Origin: Hemicentrotus pulcherrimus | Lineage: Eukaryota; Echinodermata; Echinoidea; Camarodonta; Strongylocentrotidae | Direction of reading: 5' to 3' | NCBI GenBank assembly: GCA_003118195.1 | Contig: BEXV01000002.1 | Coordinates: 339,841 to 403,840 of the forward strand | DNA: 64,000 bases | Part shown: piece by piece, positions 26,739 to 37,038 of the stretch | How the letters are laid out: every line of letters starts with the position of its first letter | Position numbering within the stretch: position 1 is the stretch's first letter | Made by a program: the position numbers and the translations under genes | Notes under the pieces: model-generated | Databases searched by the model: none | Told to the model about the DNA's origin: nothing | The model's input: the letters and a program-made list of their open reading frames with translations, nothing else

Positions 26739-27260
26739 TTAAAGGTAAAGACCAGTTATGGTCATGCGATTGCATCAGGCGCGTACGCAGGGGGGGGGGG
26801 NNNNNNNNNNNNNNNNNNNNNNNNNNNNNNNNNNNNNNNNNNNNNNNNNNNNNNNNNNNNNNNNNNNNNNNNNNNNNNNNNNNNNNNNNNNNNNNNNNNN
26901 NNNNNNNNNNNNNNNNNNNNNNNNNNNNNNNNNNNNNNNNNNNNNNNNNNNNNNNNNNNNNNNNNNNNNNNNNNNNNNNNNNNNNNNNNNNNNNNNNNNN
27001 NNNNNNNNNNNNNNNNNNNNNNNNNNNNNNNNNNNNNNNNNNNNNNNNNNNNNNNNNNNNNNNNNNNNNNNNNNNNNNNNNNNNNNNNNNNNNNNNNNNN
27101 NNNNNNNNNNNNNNNNNNNNNNNNNNNNNNNNNNNNNNNNNNNNNNNNNNNNNNNNNNNNNNNNNNNNNNNNNNNNNNNNNNNNNNNNNNNNNNNNNNNN
27201 NNNNNNNNNNNNNNNNNNNNNNNNNNNNNNNNNNNNNNNNNNNNNNNNTTTGTATCATCA
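26739..27260. mobile_element. TTAA-type MITE (family C) interrupted by a G-rich hAT-like element and gap
   Basis: TTAA (26739-26742) is followed by AGGTAAAGACCAGTTATGG and a TCATGCGATTGCAT block that resembles sequences at 55390 and 57974. Right after GATTGCAT (26768-26775) a new motif starts, CAGGCGCGTACGCAGG, running into a G run and 448 N (26801-27248). After the gap the sequence resumes with TTTGTATC, as expected if the family C element continued. A hAT-like element inserted into the MITE would explain this, but the second end lies in the gap and cannot be checked here. Confidence 0.5.
26801..27248. other. Assembly gap (448 N)
   Basis: A run of unknown bases beginning directly after at least ten G. 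Frames translated through it are meaningless. Confidence 0.99.
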
Positions 27261-27758
27261 TGTATTAGTCAAAACATATTCTTTCACATGATTGGTAATG
27301 AGAGCTTCCATTTCATTTTTTGAAATTAGGGCGTTTCCAATACTGGTCTTTACCTTTAATGAAAACGCTTCCTTTCTTTTGCAACGTAACATCTTCAATC
27401 ACAGGTTTATCTGTCTTCTCTTTTTAGGATTAACAGCTCACCTATATTCCATATGGTTGGTGTTCAAGATATAAGATTATATCTAAAGCCTTCTATTTCT
27501 ATTTGGAATCATCATTTCCCCTTTCTCAGCGTTCTTTATTTTTCAAAACAAATTCCATCATAAACAGTATATCCATACATTATATTCAAATAATTAAAGA
27601 AATAATTTCCACACACAATGGCTTAACACAGATAATAATCATCACGACCGAGAACTTTGTGGCGGATAAAAACGAACACTTATTACAAGATAAGTATTTT
27701 AAATATATAAGAAAATACCAAACATAAAATACATAATCATGTTCTTGTCATGAATTTG
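27261..27758. other. Gene-free stretch
   Basis: AT-rich link between the gap and the large palindrome; nothing recognised. Confidence 0.5.
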
Positions 27759-27954
27759 ATATACACTTGTCATTAAGGTGGAAAATTGTTGTGGTACCCC
27801 AATTTAAGGAATGATTTTGACCATGATTTATTCCTAATAGATCTAAATAATAGTAAATATTCTCAGATGGTATTAAATAATTATTGGTGAGTGTTTTTTT
27901 TTTTGCGTGACTGCTAAAGTATGGGTGTGCTACTATATTTATCAACTAGGGGAC

Positions 27955-28100
27955 CTACGTCCTTAAGTCATAACTGACAGTGATGAGGATTACTGCTTCA
28001 CAAAAAGGCATTAATACAGCACATCGACACAGTTTTGATCCCGGGTCTTCACAGTTACGAGGCCATTGCTTCGCCACTGAATCATGACTGAACGCAGCGG
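27955..28100 (-). mobile_element. SINE-like unit in left palindrome arm
   Basis: Read on the minus strand: CAGTGGCGAAGCAATGGCC as A-box-like part, then GGATCAAAACT as B-box-like part (28031-28041), then a body ATTAATGCCTTTTTGTGAAGC related to the CCTTTGGCAAGACATT body of the other SINEs. The B box departs from consensus, so Pol III activity is doubtful. Confidence 0.5.
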
Positions 28101-28334
28101 GGGCTAGAGTAGGGGGCAGCCCCCATACAAAAAAAAAGAGAAAATGCAATAAATGTTAAATTATTAATTGCATTTTCCCCCTGTCCCCATAAGAAAATAT
28201 TCTCTGTATGCATAACGCATGGCATTTTTTCTGTTGGGGACCGGGGAGAAATGCAATGAATTATTGAAATATTATTGCATTTGTTTGTATTTGTTATATT
28301 TGTAGGGCCTGCCCCCTACTCTAGCCCCCGCTGA

Positions 28335-28482
28335 GTACAGTCATGATTAAGTGGCAGAGTAATTGCCTCGTAACTGTAAGGCCCCAGGCTCAAAACTGTG
28401 TCGATGTGCTACATTAGTGCCCTTTTGTGAGGCATTAATCCTCATTACTGTCAATTATGACTTAAGGTTGTAGGTCCCCTAG
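28335..28482 (+). mobile_element. SINE-like unit in right palindrome arm
   Basis: Inverted counterpart of the unit in the left arm: AAGTGGCAGAGTAATTGCC, then AGGCTCAAAACT (28386-28397), then AGTGCCCTTTTGTGAGGCATTAATCC. Compared with the left unit it has several substitutions in both promoter-like boxes. Confidence 0.5.
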
Positions 28483-28667
28483 TTGATAAAAATGGTAGCA
28501 TACACATGCTTCATCAGTCAAGCAAAACAAACACTTGCCAATTATTATTCAATAAAATCTGAGAATGTATACTGTTGTTTAGATCTATTAGGAATAAATC
28601 ATGGTCAAAATCATTCCATAAATTGGGGTGAAAACAATTATTCCACAATTATGACCAACAGTGTATG

Positions 28668-31204
28668 AAAGGCGTCTTTTCAATCGAGATTTCTTTCAGA
28701 TCAGGGATATACTTTGAGACTTCACATAGAATCAGACATAATATATTATATCTGTTTACCCCCTCGATGTTGCCAGACCAAAAAAAAACTTGTTTTGAAA
28801 TTCCAACAACATGAACAAAATTGTATACAGTTAAAACTTTAAGCACTAAAAGGATATATGTAAAAAACACAACTGGAGAAAATATGTCAAAAATGTGCCC
28901 CTTCAATGTCTTTTGTTTAGAAAATATATTTTGGATAACACTTTCGTCGTATGTATGAGCATAATGAGCTGGTATCTTTCTTACAAGTTTCTAACTTGAT
29001 TCGAGGTAACCAGACTCCATAAGTATATGCTCCTGATATACTGTTTTTCTCAAGTGAATGTTTTCTTTGCTTTAAATACGTGTTTTTATATATCTCAAGC
29101 TCCGAGGACAAAATATCAAAAGGAAATGCATCGTCTTAAATCAAAAAGTGTTATCTTACTGACTGCAATAAAACGAAAAATACAGATAGAGAAAGCTTTT
29201 AAGGTATCATTTCCTCACTTTCAATAAAACCAGATATGCATGGATATATGACGTCAGATGGTCTAACTGACAGCTAAACGCTCAAGGTGACATACATGAT
29301 CTTCGCGAGGGATGATCATGAAGTCATGATTTAAAACAAGGAGAAAGACTAATGCAGTTTCATAGCCGATGACATAAATATTTCAAAATATTATATTTAA
29401 TTTAATTCACTCTTCCTTTTCTTGTGCAAACTAACTTTGTTAGATTGAAAACTCAAGCAATCATCTAGTCCCTCATGTATACTGGTGGCATGTTCTCTCT
29501 GGTATTTGACATCATAACTTGTCAAACTAGGAAGAGGAAGGCATTTCCTCCCAGCCAACCACCAGGTAACTGAAATGAATGCTCCTTAGCTCATTTCTAA
29601 GCCATGACGTTTCGGAATTAGATCCTACCTGGAAATTTGCAGACGAATTATGATTATGCTGTTATGGCGATGAATTCAATTACATGAACAAAATTACACA
29701 AAGTTTAAAAAGACGGCTCTGTGTATATCATGGTAATCATGCACTCTATCAAGCGCCAACAGAGACTCTAAATAAAAGAGCATGGTGAAACATGTTTTGT
29801 TTTAGCTTTATGACACCAAAGTGATATCAAAGCTGTTCATCAAATACAGGGCTAGGGAATTATATTTTATTTCATTGACAACAAAAATAAATAATAATTT
29901 CGAACGTTTCGGCCTTCATAATCATGGTGATCTTCTAGGTGACGTCATTTTCCACAACAAATTGGATCGATATTCATTAAATAAAGTTAAATAAACTTGC
30001 ATTAAAATAAACACCTTTATCGAAATTTTCTAAATAAAAATTGAAATTGCCAAGTAGGATATTCTTCCATACGTACACCGCTGTAATTGCACCGGGTTAT
30101 GCGCTAACATTTAGTAATAGTCTGTAGAACAGGATCAAAGAGTCATTCAATATGATATTAAAGCCAAATGAGACAACCTATAGGATCAGATCGTGAGTGA
30201 TAAGACACGAGGCTCCTTTCATTAAATCAATATCTGGGCCAAGTGGCGAGGACACGATCGTTGATTGTTTCCTATCAGACATGAAAACTCAACTTATACT
30301 TCCCTTACACATTTCTGTGCAAATTTGACATATTCATATTTCAGTTAAGAGGTCTCGTTCTGTTACGGGATAGCCGTTAGGTCATCAATACCCTCCACCA
30401 CGGAAGAGGTAACAACACTGTGAAACAAAAGGGACTCGCTGGATACAAATGAAAAAACGTCCCACTCTGGACACGACACGATATGAACAGAATATGGAAG
30501 CGAGTTAGACAAAAATAGGTGAGAGATATGAGTCAAAGTGACGTGGTCGAGTATTAACGAAGGGAAGGGGTTTGGTAGTCTTTTGGGCAAGAACTTGGGG
30601 TTTTTATTTGGAAGCGTAAGGGCTGGGACGCATGCGGTGAGAACAGATTTTTCTGATTCCAGTGTCCATTCTTTGATTTTCTTTGATTTTCATTTGTTTT
30701 TAAAACGATTTTATGACAGCAGTCGTAATTTTGACGACATTTTTAGTTTTTGTTTCAGGCGAAAATATTTGATAACCAAGGTGATCCCATTTGTCAGGAA
30801 AGGTATTTTTCAGAGAAATAATGAAGTGACTTAGAAAACTAATTTACCAACTGTGTTATTAATCGTGTGACGTCTCTGACGGCTGACGGCTGATTGGCCG
30901 GCTTGATAAGAGAAAAATTAAACTGATTGCAAAGACTTTTAAGAAATAAACTCAAGTGCAATTTTAACAGCCAAATGTATGGCCTACAGAAAGCATGGTT
31001 GGATTATAACATTAATCCTTGTAAAGTTCGCACTTTTCCAAAGGTAATTCATATAGCTGCTGATTTTCTATGGCTGCTTCTTTCCGATTCGTTGTAATCG
31101 TCTTAATATTTTTGAATGTGATCTGAATTCGAATTAACCAGGCTCAAAGTGATGTTCAAATTTGACTTAGTCCCAGTGATTAAATTGAATGCCGGTATCA
31201 GTAA
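28668..31204. other. Gene-free stretch
   Basis: No gene recognised. Two full CRE palindromes TGACGTCA occur at 29249-29256 and 29940-29947. A short tandem CTGACGG with an inverted CCAAT (GATTGG) lies near 30880-30896. The 98-codon frame at 30538-30834 is Phe/Ser-rich with no domain. Confidence 0.45.
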
Positions 31205-31231
31205 TATTTATTTATTTATTTATTTATTTAT
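31205..31231. repeat. (TTTA)n microsatellite
   Basis: Six to seven TTTA units in perfect tandem. Confidence 0.95.
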
Positions 31232-32673
31232 GATTTTTCTTAACAGGGTGGTTTCACTCAGTTCCAATGGAAGCCAGTGGACCTGCTTTTCAAGAAAGCC
31301 CTGCATATAAGTATAGAAATACATGGTTCTCTTTCTCTACTACCGATTTTCTTCTCAATGCGCTGAAGGGAAGGGGCGGGCTGGTGCAGATTCGATGAAA
31401 AAATAAAAGAAAACATAAGAAAACCTACATAGTGGACAGCGACCACGTATAAAACCTAGTCACAATAAAAATAGAAACGAACAAACAGGAAGAACACGAC
31501 TGCAAAGTCAACTGAAATGTGATCACGTGCATCACATCCTATGCTCGCTCGCACTTTTGAGAAGTCAAAACGAGAGCAAACTTAACCAGGGTAAACCCAA
31601 TCGTACACATACACACATATATGCAGTGCGCTAATAAAAGCTTCATATCTTGCAGACAGTTGTAGAGCAATTCATAAGATGCGATATTTGAGTCACACTT
31701 GAAAATGCCAATAGGATCTCAGTACCCTCCTGAACCACTCCTACATTAATCGATCAGTCACTCCTTTCGACTCAAGTCGATAATAACAGGCACTAGAACA
31801 CCTTCATCCACTCACACGAGGAGCCTTTCTACTCACAGTTGGACTGAAAAGGTATGCTTCAAACGTCGAAAGCTAGTGATGTAAAGTTGATCTCCTGTCA
31901 CATGGTACTTGTAGTAGAATTCTCTATGAATGGAACAAGGGCGCTCTTCCGTTTTCACATTCTCTTTTTAAAGGCCTCTACATTTTTTCCGGTGTTTTTT
32001 TTTCTGACATTAAGAGGCCCTGAGCGTGGCTTCAGGTTGCCTTCAAGCTCTTTTAAGTGGATAACATGTTAATTGCAATATTTAAAAAGAGGTTAGATAA
32101 AAAAAATGAAACGTCAGGGTAATATTATGCATAATAATGAACACCTTTTACTAGAATTTAACCACAATTTGAAGAGACCATCCAAATTAGACATGATTTA
32201 TAATTACCCAAAAGTTGGTAAGACTTCAAATTATGTGTAGTAGTTTTCAACCCAAATTTTCTTCTCCAATTGTGTGTGGCTCCTCAAAAACACTTCAAAA
32301 GCAGTGAATAAACAAAAGTCGCAGCGATTTACCTCAATCGTATGAAATATTTATTTATGAAAAATACACGACTGTTAAGGCTTCAGAGACCGCCTTATCG
32401 ATGATGACAGTGAAAAGAAGAAGATTAATATCCAGTTTAAATATGATTCTTGATTATAGAAGTGATAAATGATTATTGATTGTAGGGAAAGTGGATCTTC
32501 TCTGTTACTTTTCGTCAACAAGATTTCATTCTGGGTGATCATCAAAGGACTACCTCCTAAACCTTTTCATTTCTAGAGTCCACCAACGATGTTATAAATT
32601 AACGAGAAAACCAAAGTAACCAATTCAAGTTTACTTTCGTTTATTCAACTAAAGACTGCCCTAGCTTTTTTGT
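31232..32673. other. Gene-free stretch
   Basis: No gene, RNA or mobile-element ends recognised; frames are at most 72 codons. Confidence 0.5.
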
Positions 32674-32677
32674 TTAA

Positions 32678-32893
32678 AGGTTTCTAACAGTTTGGGTAAA
32701 ATTTTGAAAATTGGCTGGACAGTGATTCTTTACAATTTTGATATATTTGGAAGTATTATAAGCACTAACAAATTAAGCCCTTAAAACACTTATGCTTTCG
32801 AGAAAATTTGAATATAACAATTTACCGGTGCTCCCGGTAACTTTTGATAAATTTCAAATAGCACCTACGGCCGTACATGGTAGCTGCGACCAT
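32678..32893 (-). mobile_element. T2/Kolobok-like MITE family B, truncated copy
   Basis: TTAA (32674-32677) is followed by AGGTTTCTAACAG and then blocks shared, inverted, with the element at 45902-46395: AAATTTTGAAAATTGG, TGATTCTTTACAATTTTGAT, ATATTTGGA, TTATAAGCACTA, CGGTAACTTTTGATAAATTTCAAAT and GCTGCGACCAT. Similarity ends near 32893, so the far end is lost or too diverged. No protein is encoded. Confidence 0.72.
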
Positions 32894-33307
32894 ACAAAAA
32901 CGGGAACTAGAAAGGTATAACATGGATCTAATGGCGAAATTACATCGTGGCGTGTCATACACCGTTTCTACTTTATTACAATCCGCCTGGCGTCTTTTTG
33001 TTGGTTCGTCGTTTCTGTCAAAATATTTCTTTGCTCATCAAAATGTGAAACTTGATTAATGTAGGGTTTTCCCCGTCGATAATGAGCCATGTTATCGTGA
33101 TTTTGTTGGTATTAGGTCCATGGTGTGACTACCGCACATCATTCATTATTTTAAAAAAACTGATAAAGAAGGCTTGAATTTTGCACAATAGAAATTGGGT
33201 ATCAGGTAAAATGACACGCATTGCTTTGGAAATAGATGTGATATCATTAAGTAATAACAAATATATTTAGGGAAAAAAAAGTATTAAAGATGAGGATTTC
33301 CTTGATA
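32894..33307. other. Gene-free stretch
   Basis: No recognised feature; it may include a diverged remainder of the neighbouring MITE. Confidence 0.4.
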
Positions 33308-33534
33308 ACAAATAAACACACACACAGGCACAAAAAATACACACATACACAAGCATACACACGCGCACACTTTTTTCTTTTCTTTTTTTCAATAGTTTTT
33401 TTTTGTATTGATTCGGAACAATACAAATCAAGCTTACATATAAAAAAAAAAGTTGCCCCCCCCCACACACGCACTCACACTGACACACACACACACACAC
33501 ACACACACGCATATATACACATGTATGTATATGT
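33308..33534. repeat. (CA)n-rich block
   Basis: CA repeats at 33313-33365 (interrupted) and a longer perfect run at about 33482-33508, with T-, A- and C-homopolymers between. The 142-codon plus-strand frame (33290-33718) is a His/Thr-rich by-product of the repeat. Confidence 0.95.
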
Positions 33535-34746
33535 ATATAGCATGATTGGAAAGACCTTCAAGAAAATCAATCTACCGGGTAGCTCCTTTAGCGAGCACTC
33601 CACTACCTTTTTACTTTTATCCGAATATGATGCTACTGAATGTGTTCTTATTTCTCGAAAGTCTTTGTTAAAGCAAGACTACCTTACTAATATAACGCAG
33701 AAATTACTCATATTTTGAGTAGGATTCATACAGGTGTACATTCATAGATAACGTCATAGTTTATGGAATATTTTTTAGTGAAATCCACTTTTGTTCACTA
33801 TTTTTAAAATACTCTTAGTGTATTTTACTTTCTTTTATATGTAAAAATACATTTGAATAAAATAATTTACACTATCACCGACGTAAATATATTAATATTA
33901 AAAGAAAAGATTTCTAACTCGCATCCTGGCTAATATCAATTCTTATAGAATCACAGACGTCAAATGTCAACATATTCGAACAACGTCACATACGAAAGAT
34001 GTAATATCTCTTTTTGAGCAGTAAAACCAAGGAAATCGCATATTTTATAGACAAATATGTAAATCAATCACCCTCCAGAAGATGAAAGAATGAAGGAGTG
34101 GTGAGAAGAGTGTGAACATTGGGTCATTTTTGTATGGCTCTATGGTTTGACTTAGTGTGAAAATGAGAAAGCTTAGTCGAAGAAGTGAGGTGTGTTTGGT
34201 AAGCATGTGAGTCAAATGAAGCTTACAAGATTGTCCTGTGGTCTCCCTTGGTGTGAGATGTTGGAACTATTAACCCACACCAGGGACTTGCTATTCACCG
34301 AGATCAAATAATATGCCAGCTATGTGAGGAAACACTATTTCTTGCGGGACATCATGTCTACTACCAAATCCTTGTCCTAAAAATGTAGGATATGACACAG
34401 AAATCGTGTATATCTATTCCTGAAATATTACTAAACATAGAAGTGAAATGAAACTGAATAAAGTGGATACGATAAGCCTATAGCATAATTTTACAGCGAA
34501 TATTACAAAGTATTTATATAAAAAACTGTGAAAAATATATTTTCACGATATCTCCATGATTTTATCTTATAAAATTATGGGTGCTGGTCCATTCAACAAT
34601 CGAATGACACTAACATATTTACAACAGTATACGCTTGAATGAGCAATGGCTTTATTTCAAACACTCGCGAAAATTGGTTTGCGCATAAATCCTGCAGTTT
34701 TGAATTGGAGCAAAGTGCATAAAAGTCAGCAATTGCAGTAACTCTG
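33535..34746. other. Gene-free stretch
   Basis: AT-rich, nothing recognised before the TTAA-flanked element. Confidence 0.5.
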
Positions 34747-34750
34747 TTAA

Positions 34751-35418
34751 AGGGATAGTTGAGTTATATTGCAGCGGGCGCTACACAAAATATTTTTTTT
34801 GTTGTGAGATAATGAAAAACTGAGTGTCACTTTGATAGAACATATAATATAAATGACAAAATCATCTTTGTTTGATCAAAGAAGGGTTCAGAGACGGCTG
34901 AAATATCCATAAATATAACGATTTCTAATACTTGTGTACCACAACAAATATTAGATAATTTGAAAAAATGGAACAGCGCCTTTTACATCGTATTTCAGCC
35001 AATGCCGATGTTGGCTTTTTACTTGTCATTGGGGACTTTTAGATTTGCGTGGACTGATACGCGTGACGTCCATTCAAGGCAGTGCATTAAAAGGATGTCG
35101 ATCGTAGCATAGACCTATTGTATTCGTACGAATCTAAAAGTCCCTATTATCGTACTGGTTATTTTACGCACAACCAGCCGCCCCATGTATTGTTATTTTT
35201 GATTAAATAATTAATCAACGGTCACCGTACTAGTTTGAAAGTGGAGCTGGATTGGTATGATCGTAATGGCTAAATTTCACACATATTGGGGTCTAAAATT
35301 ACCTTAATAGCAAGTTTAGGTTCTAAAAGGGCACTAGAAATGGCATAGGTGAGAATAAGAGCAATAACCATGCACTTTGAAGGCATTTGCAGTCTGAAAA
35401 CAGAACTCAACTATCCCT
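34751..35418 (+). mobile_element. Complete TTAA-flanked MITE, family A (T2/Kolobok-like)
   Basis: The 15-bp terminal inverted repeats are perfect: AGGGATAGTTGAGTT (34751-34765) and AACTCAACTATCCCT (35404-35418). TTAA lies on both outer sides (34747-34750 and 35419-35422), a clean 4-bp target duplication. Length is 668 bp, including a nested palindromic insert at 35032-35144. There is no transposase frame, so it must have been moved by a related full-length element. The boundary TTAAAGGGA matches the TTAAAGGRR ends known for T2 MITEs of the Kolobok group; piggyBac also uses TTAA but usually has other ends. A second inverted copy is at 23015-23539. Confidence 0.92.
35032..35144. mobile_element. 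113-bp palindromic element nested in family A MITE
   Basis: Perfect 14-bp inverted ends GGGACTTTTAGATT (35032-35045) and AATCTAAAAGTCCC (35131-35144). The segment is absent from the sister MITE copy at 23015-23539, whose aligned sequence passes directly from the GGGGCGGCTGGTT block to the AATGCCAATGC block. It therefore appears to be a later insertion. The target duplication is not clear. Confidence 0.72.
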
Positions 35419-35422
35419 TTAA

Positions 35423-35771
35423 CTTTCCATAATTGATGTGAACTTTCGTTGAACTTTGACCATACATTTGAAGTCACACTGAGTTTCGATTTTTGTATTT
35501 ATTTTTTTATTGATATATTTATCATTTTGAGAGAATGTTAATGCAGTACAGAAGATGTACATACATTGTTAAACTTTTATAAAAGAGAGATAAAACTAAT
35601 TTCAAACGATTCCATCTAATTCTCATGATGCGCTGTCTGAAGCATGTGAAAAAAACATGTCGTGCAATCTATGTCTATAATTTCACAAGGCTGTTTACTT
35701 AAAGAAAACCGAAGCATTATACCCTTGTGAATAAATATGTATCATTCTAATACGATCCACACAAAAATAAT
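35423..35771. other. Gene-free stretch
   Basis: AT-rich spacer between a MITE and a SINE tail; nothing recognised. Confidence 0.5.
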
Positions 35772-36045
35772 GATAATAATAATAATAATAATAATAACAG
35801 CCTAAAAGTCCATTCCAAATTTTATTAAACCGAAACGGTTATTCTTTTTGCCCAATTGATCGTAAGCCCGGCAGCCACTGAGCAGCGCGGGATCGACGTT
35901 GCTCTATTCCCTTATTGTTGAACGCCAAACAAGGTAGCAATAACTCCCACCTTTTAACGTCTTTTAGTATGATGCGGCCGGGGTTCGAACCCATCGACCT
36001 CCCGGTTGTGAGGCGGACGCTCTACTGACTGAGCCAACATGATGT
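35772..36045 (-). mobile_element. tRNA-derived SINE, minus strand, copy 5
   Basis: On the minus strand: A box TGGCTCAGTCAG (36025-36036), an anticodon-loop-like CTCACAA, then B box GGTTCGAACCC (35981-35991). The body includes TTTGGCGTTCAACAATAAGG and ends in a TTA repeat at 35772-35797, a usual SINE tail. The head is among the best tRNA-like folds in the window, but the acceptor strands do not pair, so it is not called as a working tRNA-Val gene. The body differs from copies 1-3, so this may be a separate subfamily. Confidence 0.82.
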
Positions 36046-36080
36046 AAATGATATATGCTGAAAAGATATCACCTGCAATG

Positions 36081-36107
36081 ATGGAGGTGGTGGAGGTGGT
36101 GGTGGTG
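36081..36107. repeat. (GGTGGA/GGT)n microsatellite
   Basis: Short GGT-rich repeat; in one frame it gives a Val/Glu-rich peptide in a 114-codon open frame (36048-36392) that shows no domain. Confidence 0.85.
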
Positions 36108-36824
36108 AAAGGGGATGATGCAGCGCTTCCAAACACATCCATTGAACCCCTGTCTTTAGAGGATGCCGCCCCTCTCCTTTATCAATTTCTGGATATGCTA
36201 CTCAATACCGCTATATTTGGGTTAAAGACTGATTGTTTGGGTAAATTATTGATAGTTAAGAGAGCACATGCTTTAATTGCCTCATTTGCCCTTAGATTCA
36301 ATCAAAGACTGAAACATTTTTGCGCAAAACATTTCCGCGAGTTTTTTTCTAATCGAGATAATCCAGTGCTCACTCAATTGCCACCCGAATGAATATATCC
36401 TCACACATAATGTAATTAGAAGAAAATCATGCAGATATCGTGGAATTATGATTTTGGAGGGTGTTTTCAAAGTTTTTATATTTTTAGGACAGCTGAATTA
36501 CGTGTGCTGTCTTGAAGCGCCAATGGAAGCGACATTGTATAAGAACTAATGTACAAACTGTGGACATTGCTTTGAATTGCTGGCGTGTGCACTTTCCAGG
36601 CTTGATTAGCGCAGGTATCAACGCAATCAAAATGACGCTCGTGTCTTACTGGCTTGTAAGTGGATTAATTCAAAGCATTTCATACCGTGGATCACCATGT
36701 CCTTTTAAATCACATGTTGATTCATCGTATAACAACATACTTAGACCTCAGACAACTTGAATATAGATGAATGTCGGCCTGTGTAGGTGTGTAAAACAAT
36801 AATTGAGTTTACCGAGGGAAGCCT

Positions 36825-37038
36825 CATCAGCACCAGTGCTGTTTCGTCCTGAGGGCCCTGCAATTATTAATACCCCAGCAATTGTCATGTACCATTTTAC
36901 ACCTGGGTGGAAAGGGGCAAATGTGAATTGATATCTTTCCAAATGAGATTAGCCCAGGGTGAGATTCAAACCCTAGAATTCGAACGCTCAACCTCTGGAT
37001 TGAGAGTCAAGTGAATAAACCACTGAACCCGACATCTA
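36825..37038 (-). mobile_element. tRNA-derived SINE, SURF-like, minus strand, copy 6
   Basis: On the minus strand: A-box-like CGGGTTCAGTGG (37020-37031), B-box GGTTTGAATCT (36962-36972), then a body with CCACCCAGGTGTAAAATGGTAC related to the body end of copies 1-3 (CCCAGGTG, AAATGGGTACC), followed by GCTGGGGTATTAATAATTGC. The CCTTTGGCAAG part is replaced or diverged. Ends are approximate. Confidence 0.7.

Larger units (their letters stand above)
27759..28667. repeat. Long palindrome (foldback) of about 0.9 kb with SINE-related arms
   Basis: The left half (27759 to about 28210) is the inverted copy of the right half (about 28216 to 28667). Matching landmarks run all the way in: CCCCAATTTA-GGAATGATTTTGACC outermost, then TTATTCCTAATAGATCTAAA, CTAG-GGGACCTAC, TAATCCTCAT or its variant, TCGACACAGTTTTGA, TCATGA, GGGGGCTAGAGTAGGGGGC, AATGCAATAA, CCCC-TGTCCCC and finally TATGC/GCAT around a loop of a few bases near 28213. 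Arms differ by substitutions and small indels, perhaps 15-20 percent by eye. Each arm holds a tRNA-like segment and a SINE-like body, heads facing the centre. A transcript would fold into a very long hairpin. Sea urchin TU-type foldback elements are a possible comparison. Confidence 0.88.

Noticed and set aside
26661..27323. Frames of 177-220 codons
   Set aside because: They consist mostly of unknown residues from the 448-N gap.
30861..30905. Promoter with inverted CCAAT and CTGACGG repeats
   Set aside because: No TATA, start or downstream coding sequence supports it.
33290..33718. 142-codon open frame
   Set aside because: It runs through CA repeats and homopolymers and encodes His/Thr-rich low-complexity sequence.
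35975..36045. tRNA-Val (CAC) gene on the minus strand
   Set aside because: The anticodon loop is plausible, but the acceptor stem fails and a SINE body with a TTA tail follows.
36048..36392. 114-codon frame after the minus-strand SINE
   Set aside because: It starts in a GGT repeat and has no identifiable family; an exon cannot be excluded but is not supported.
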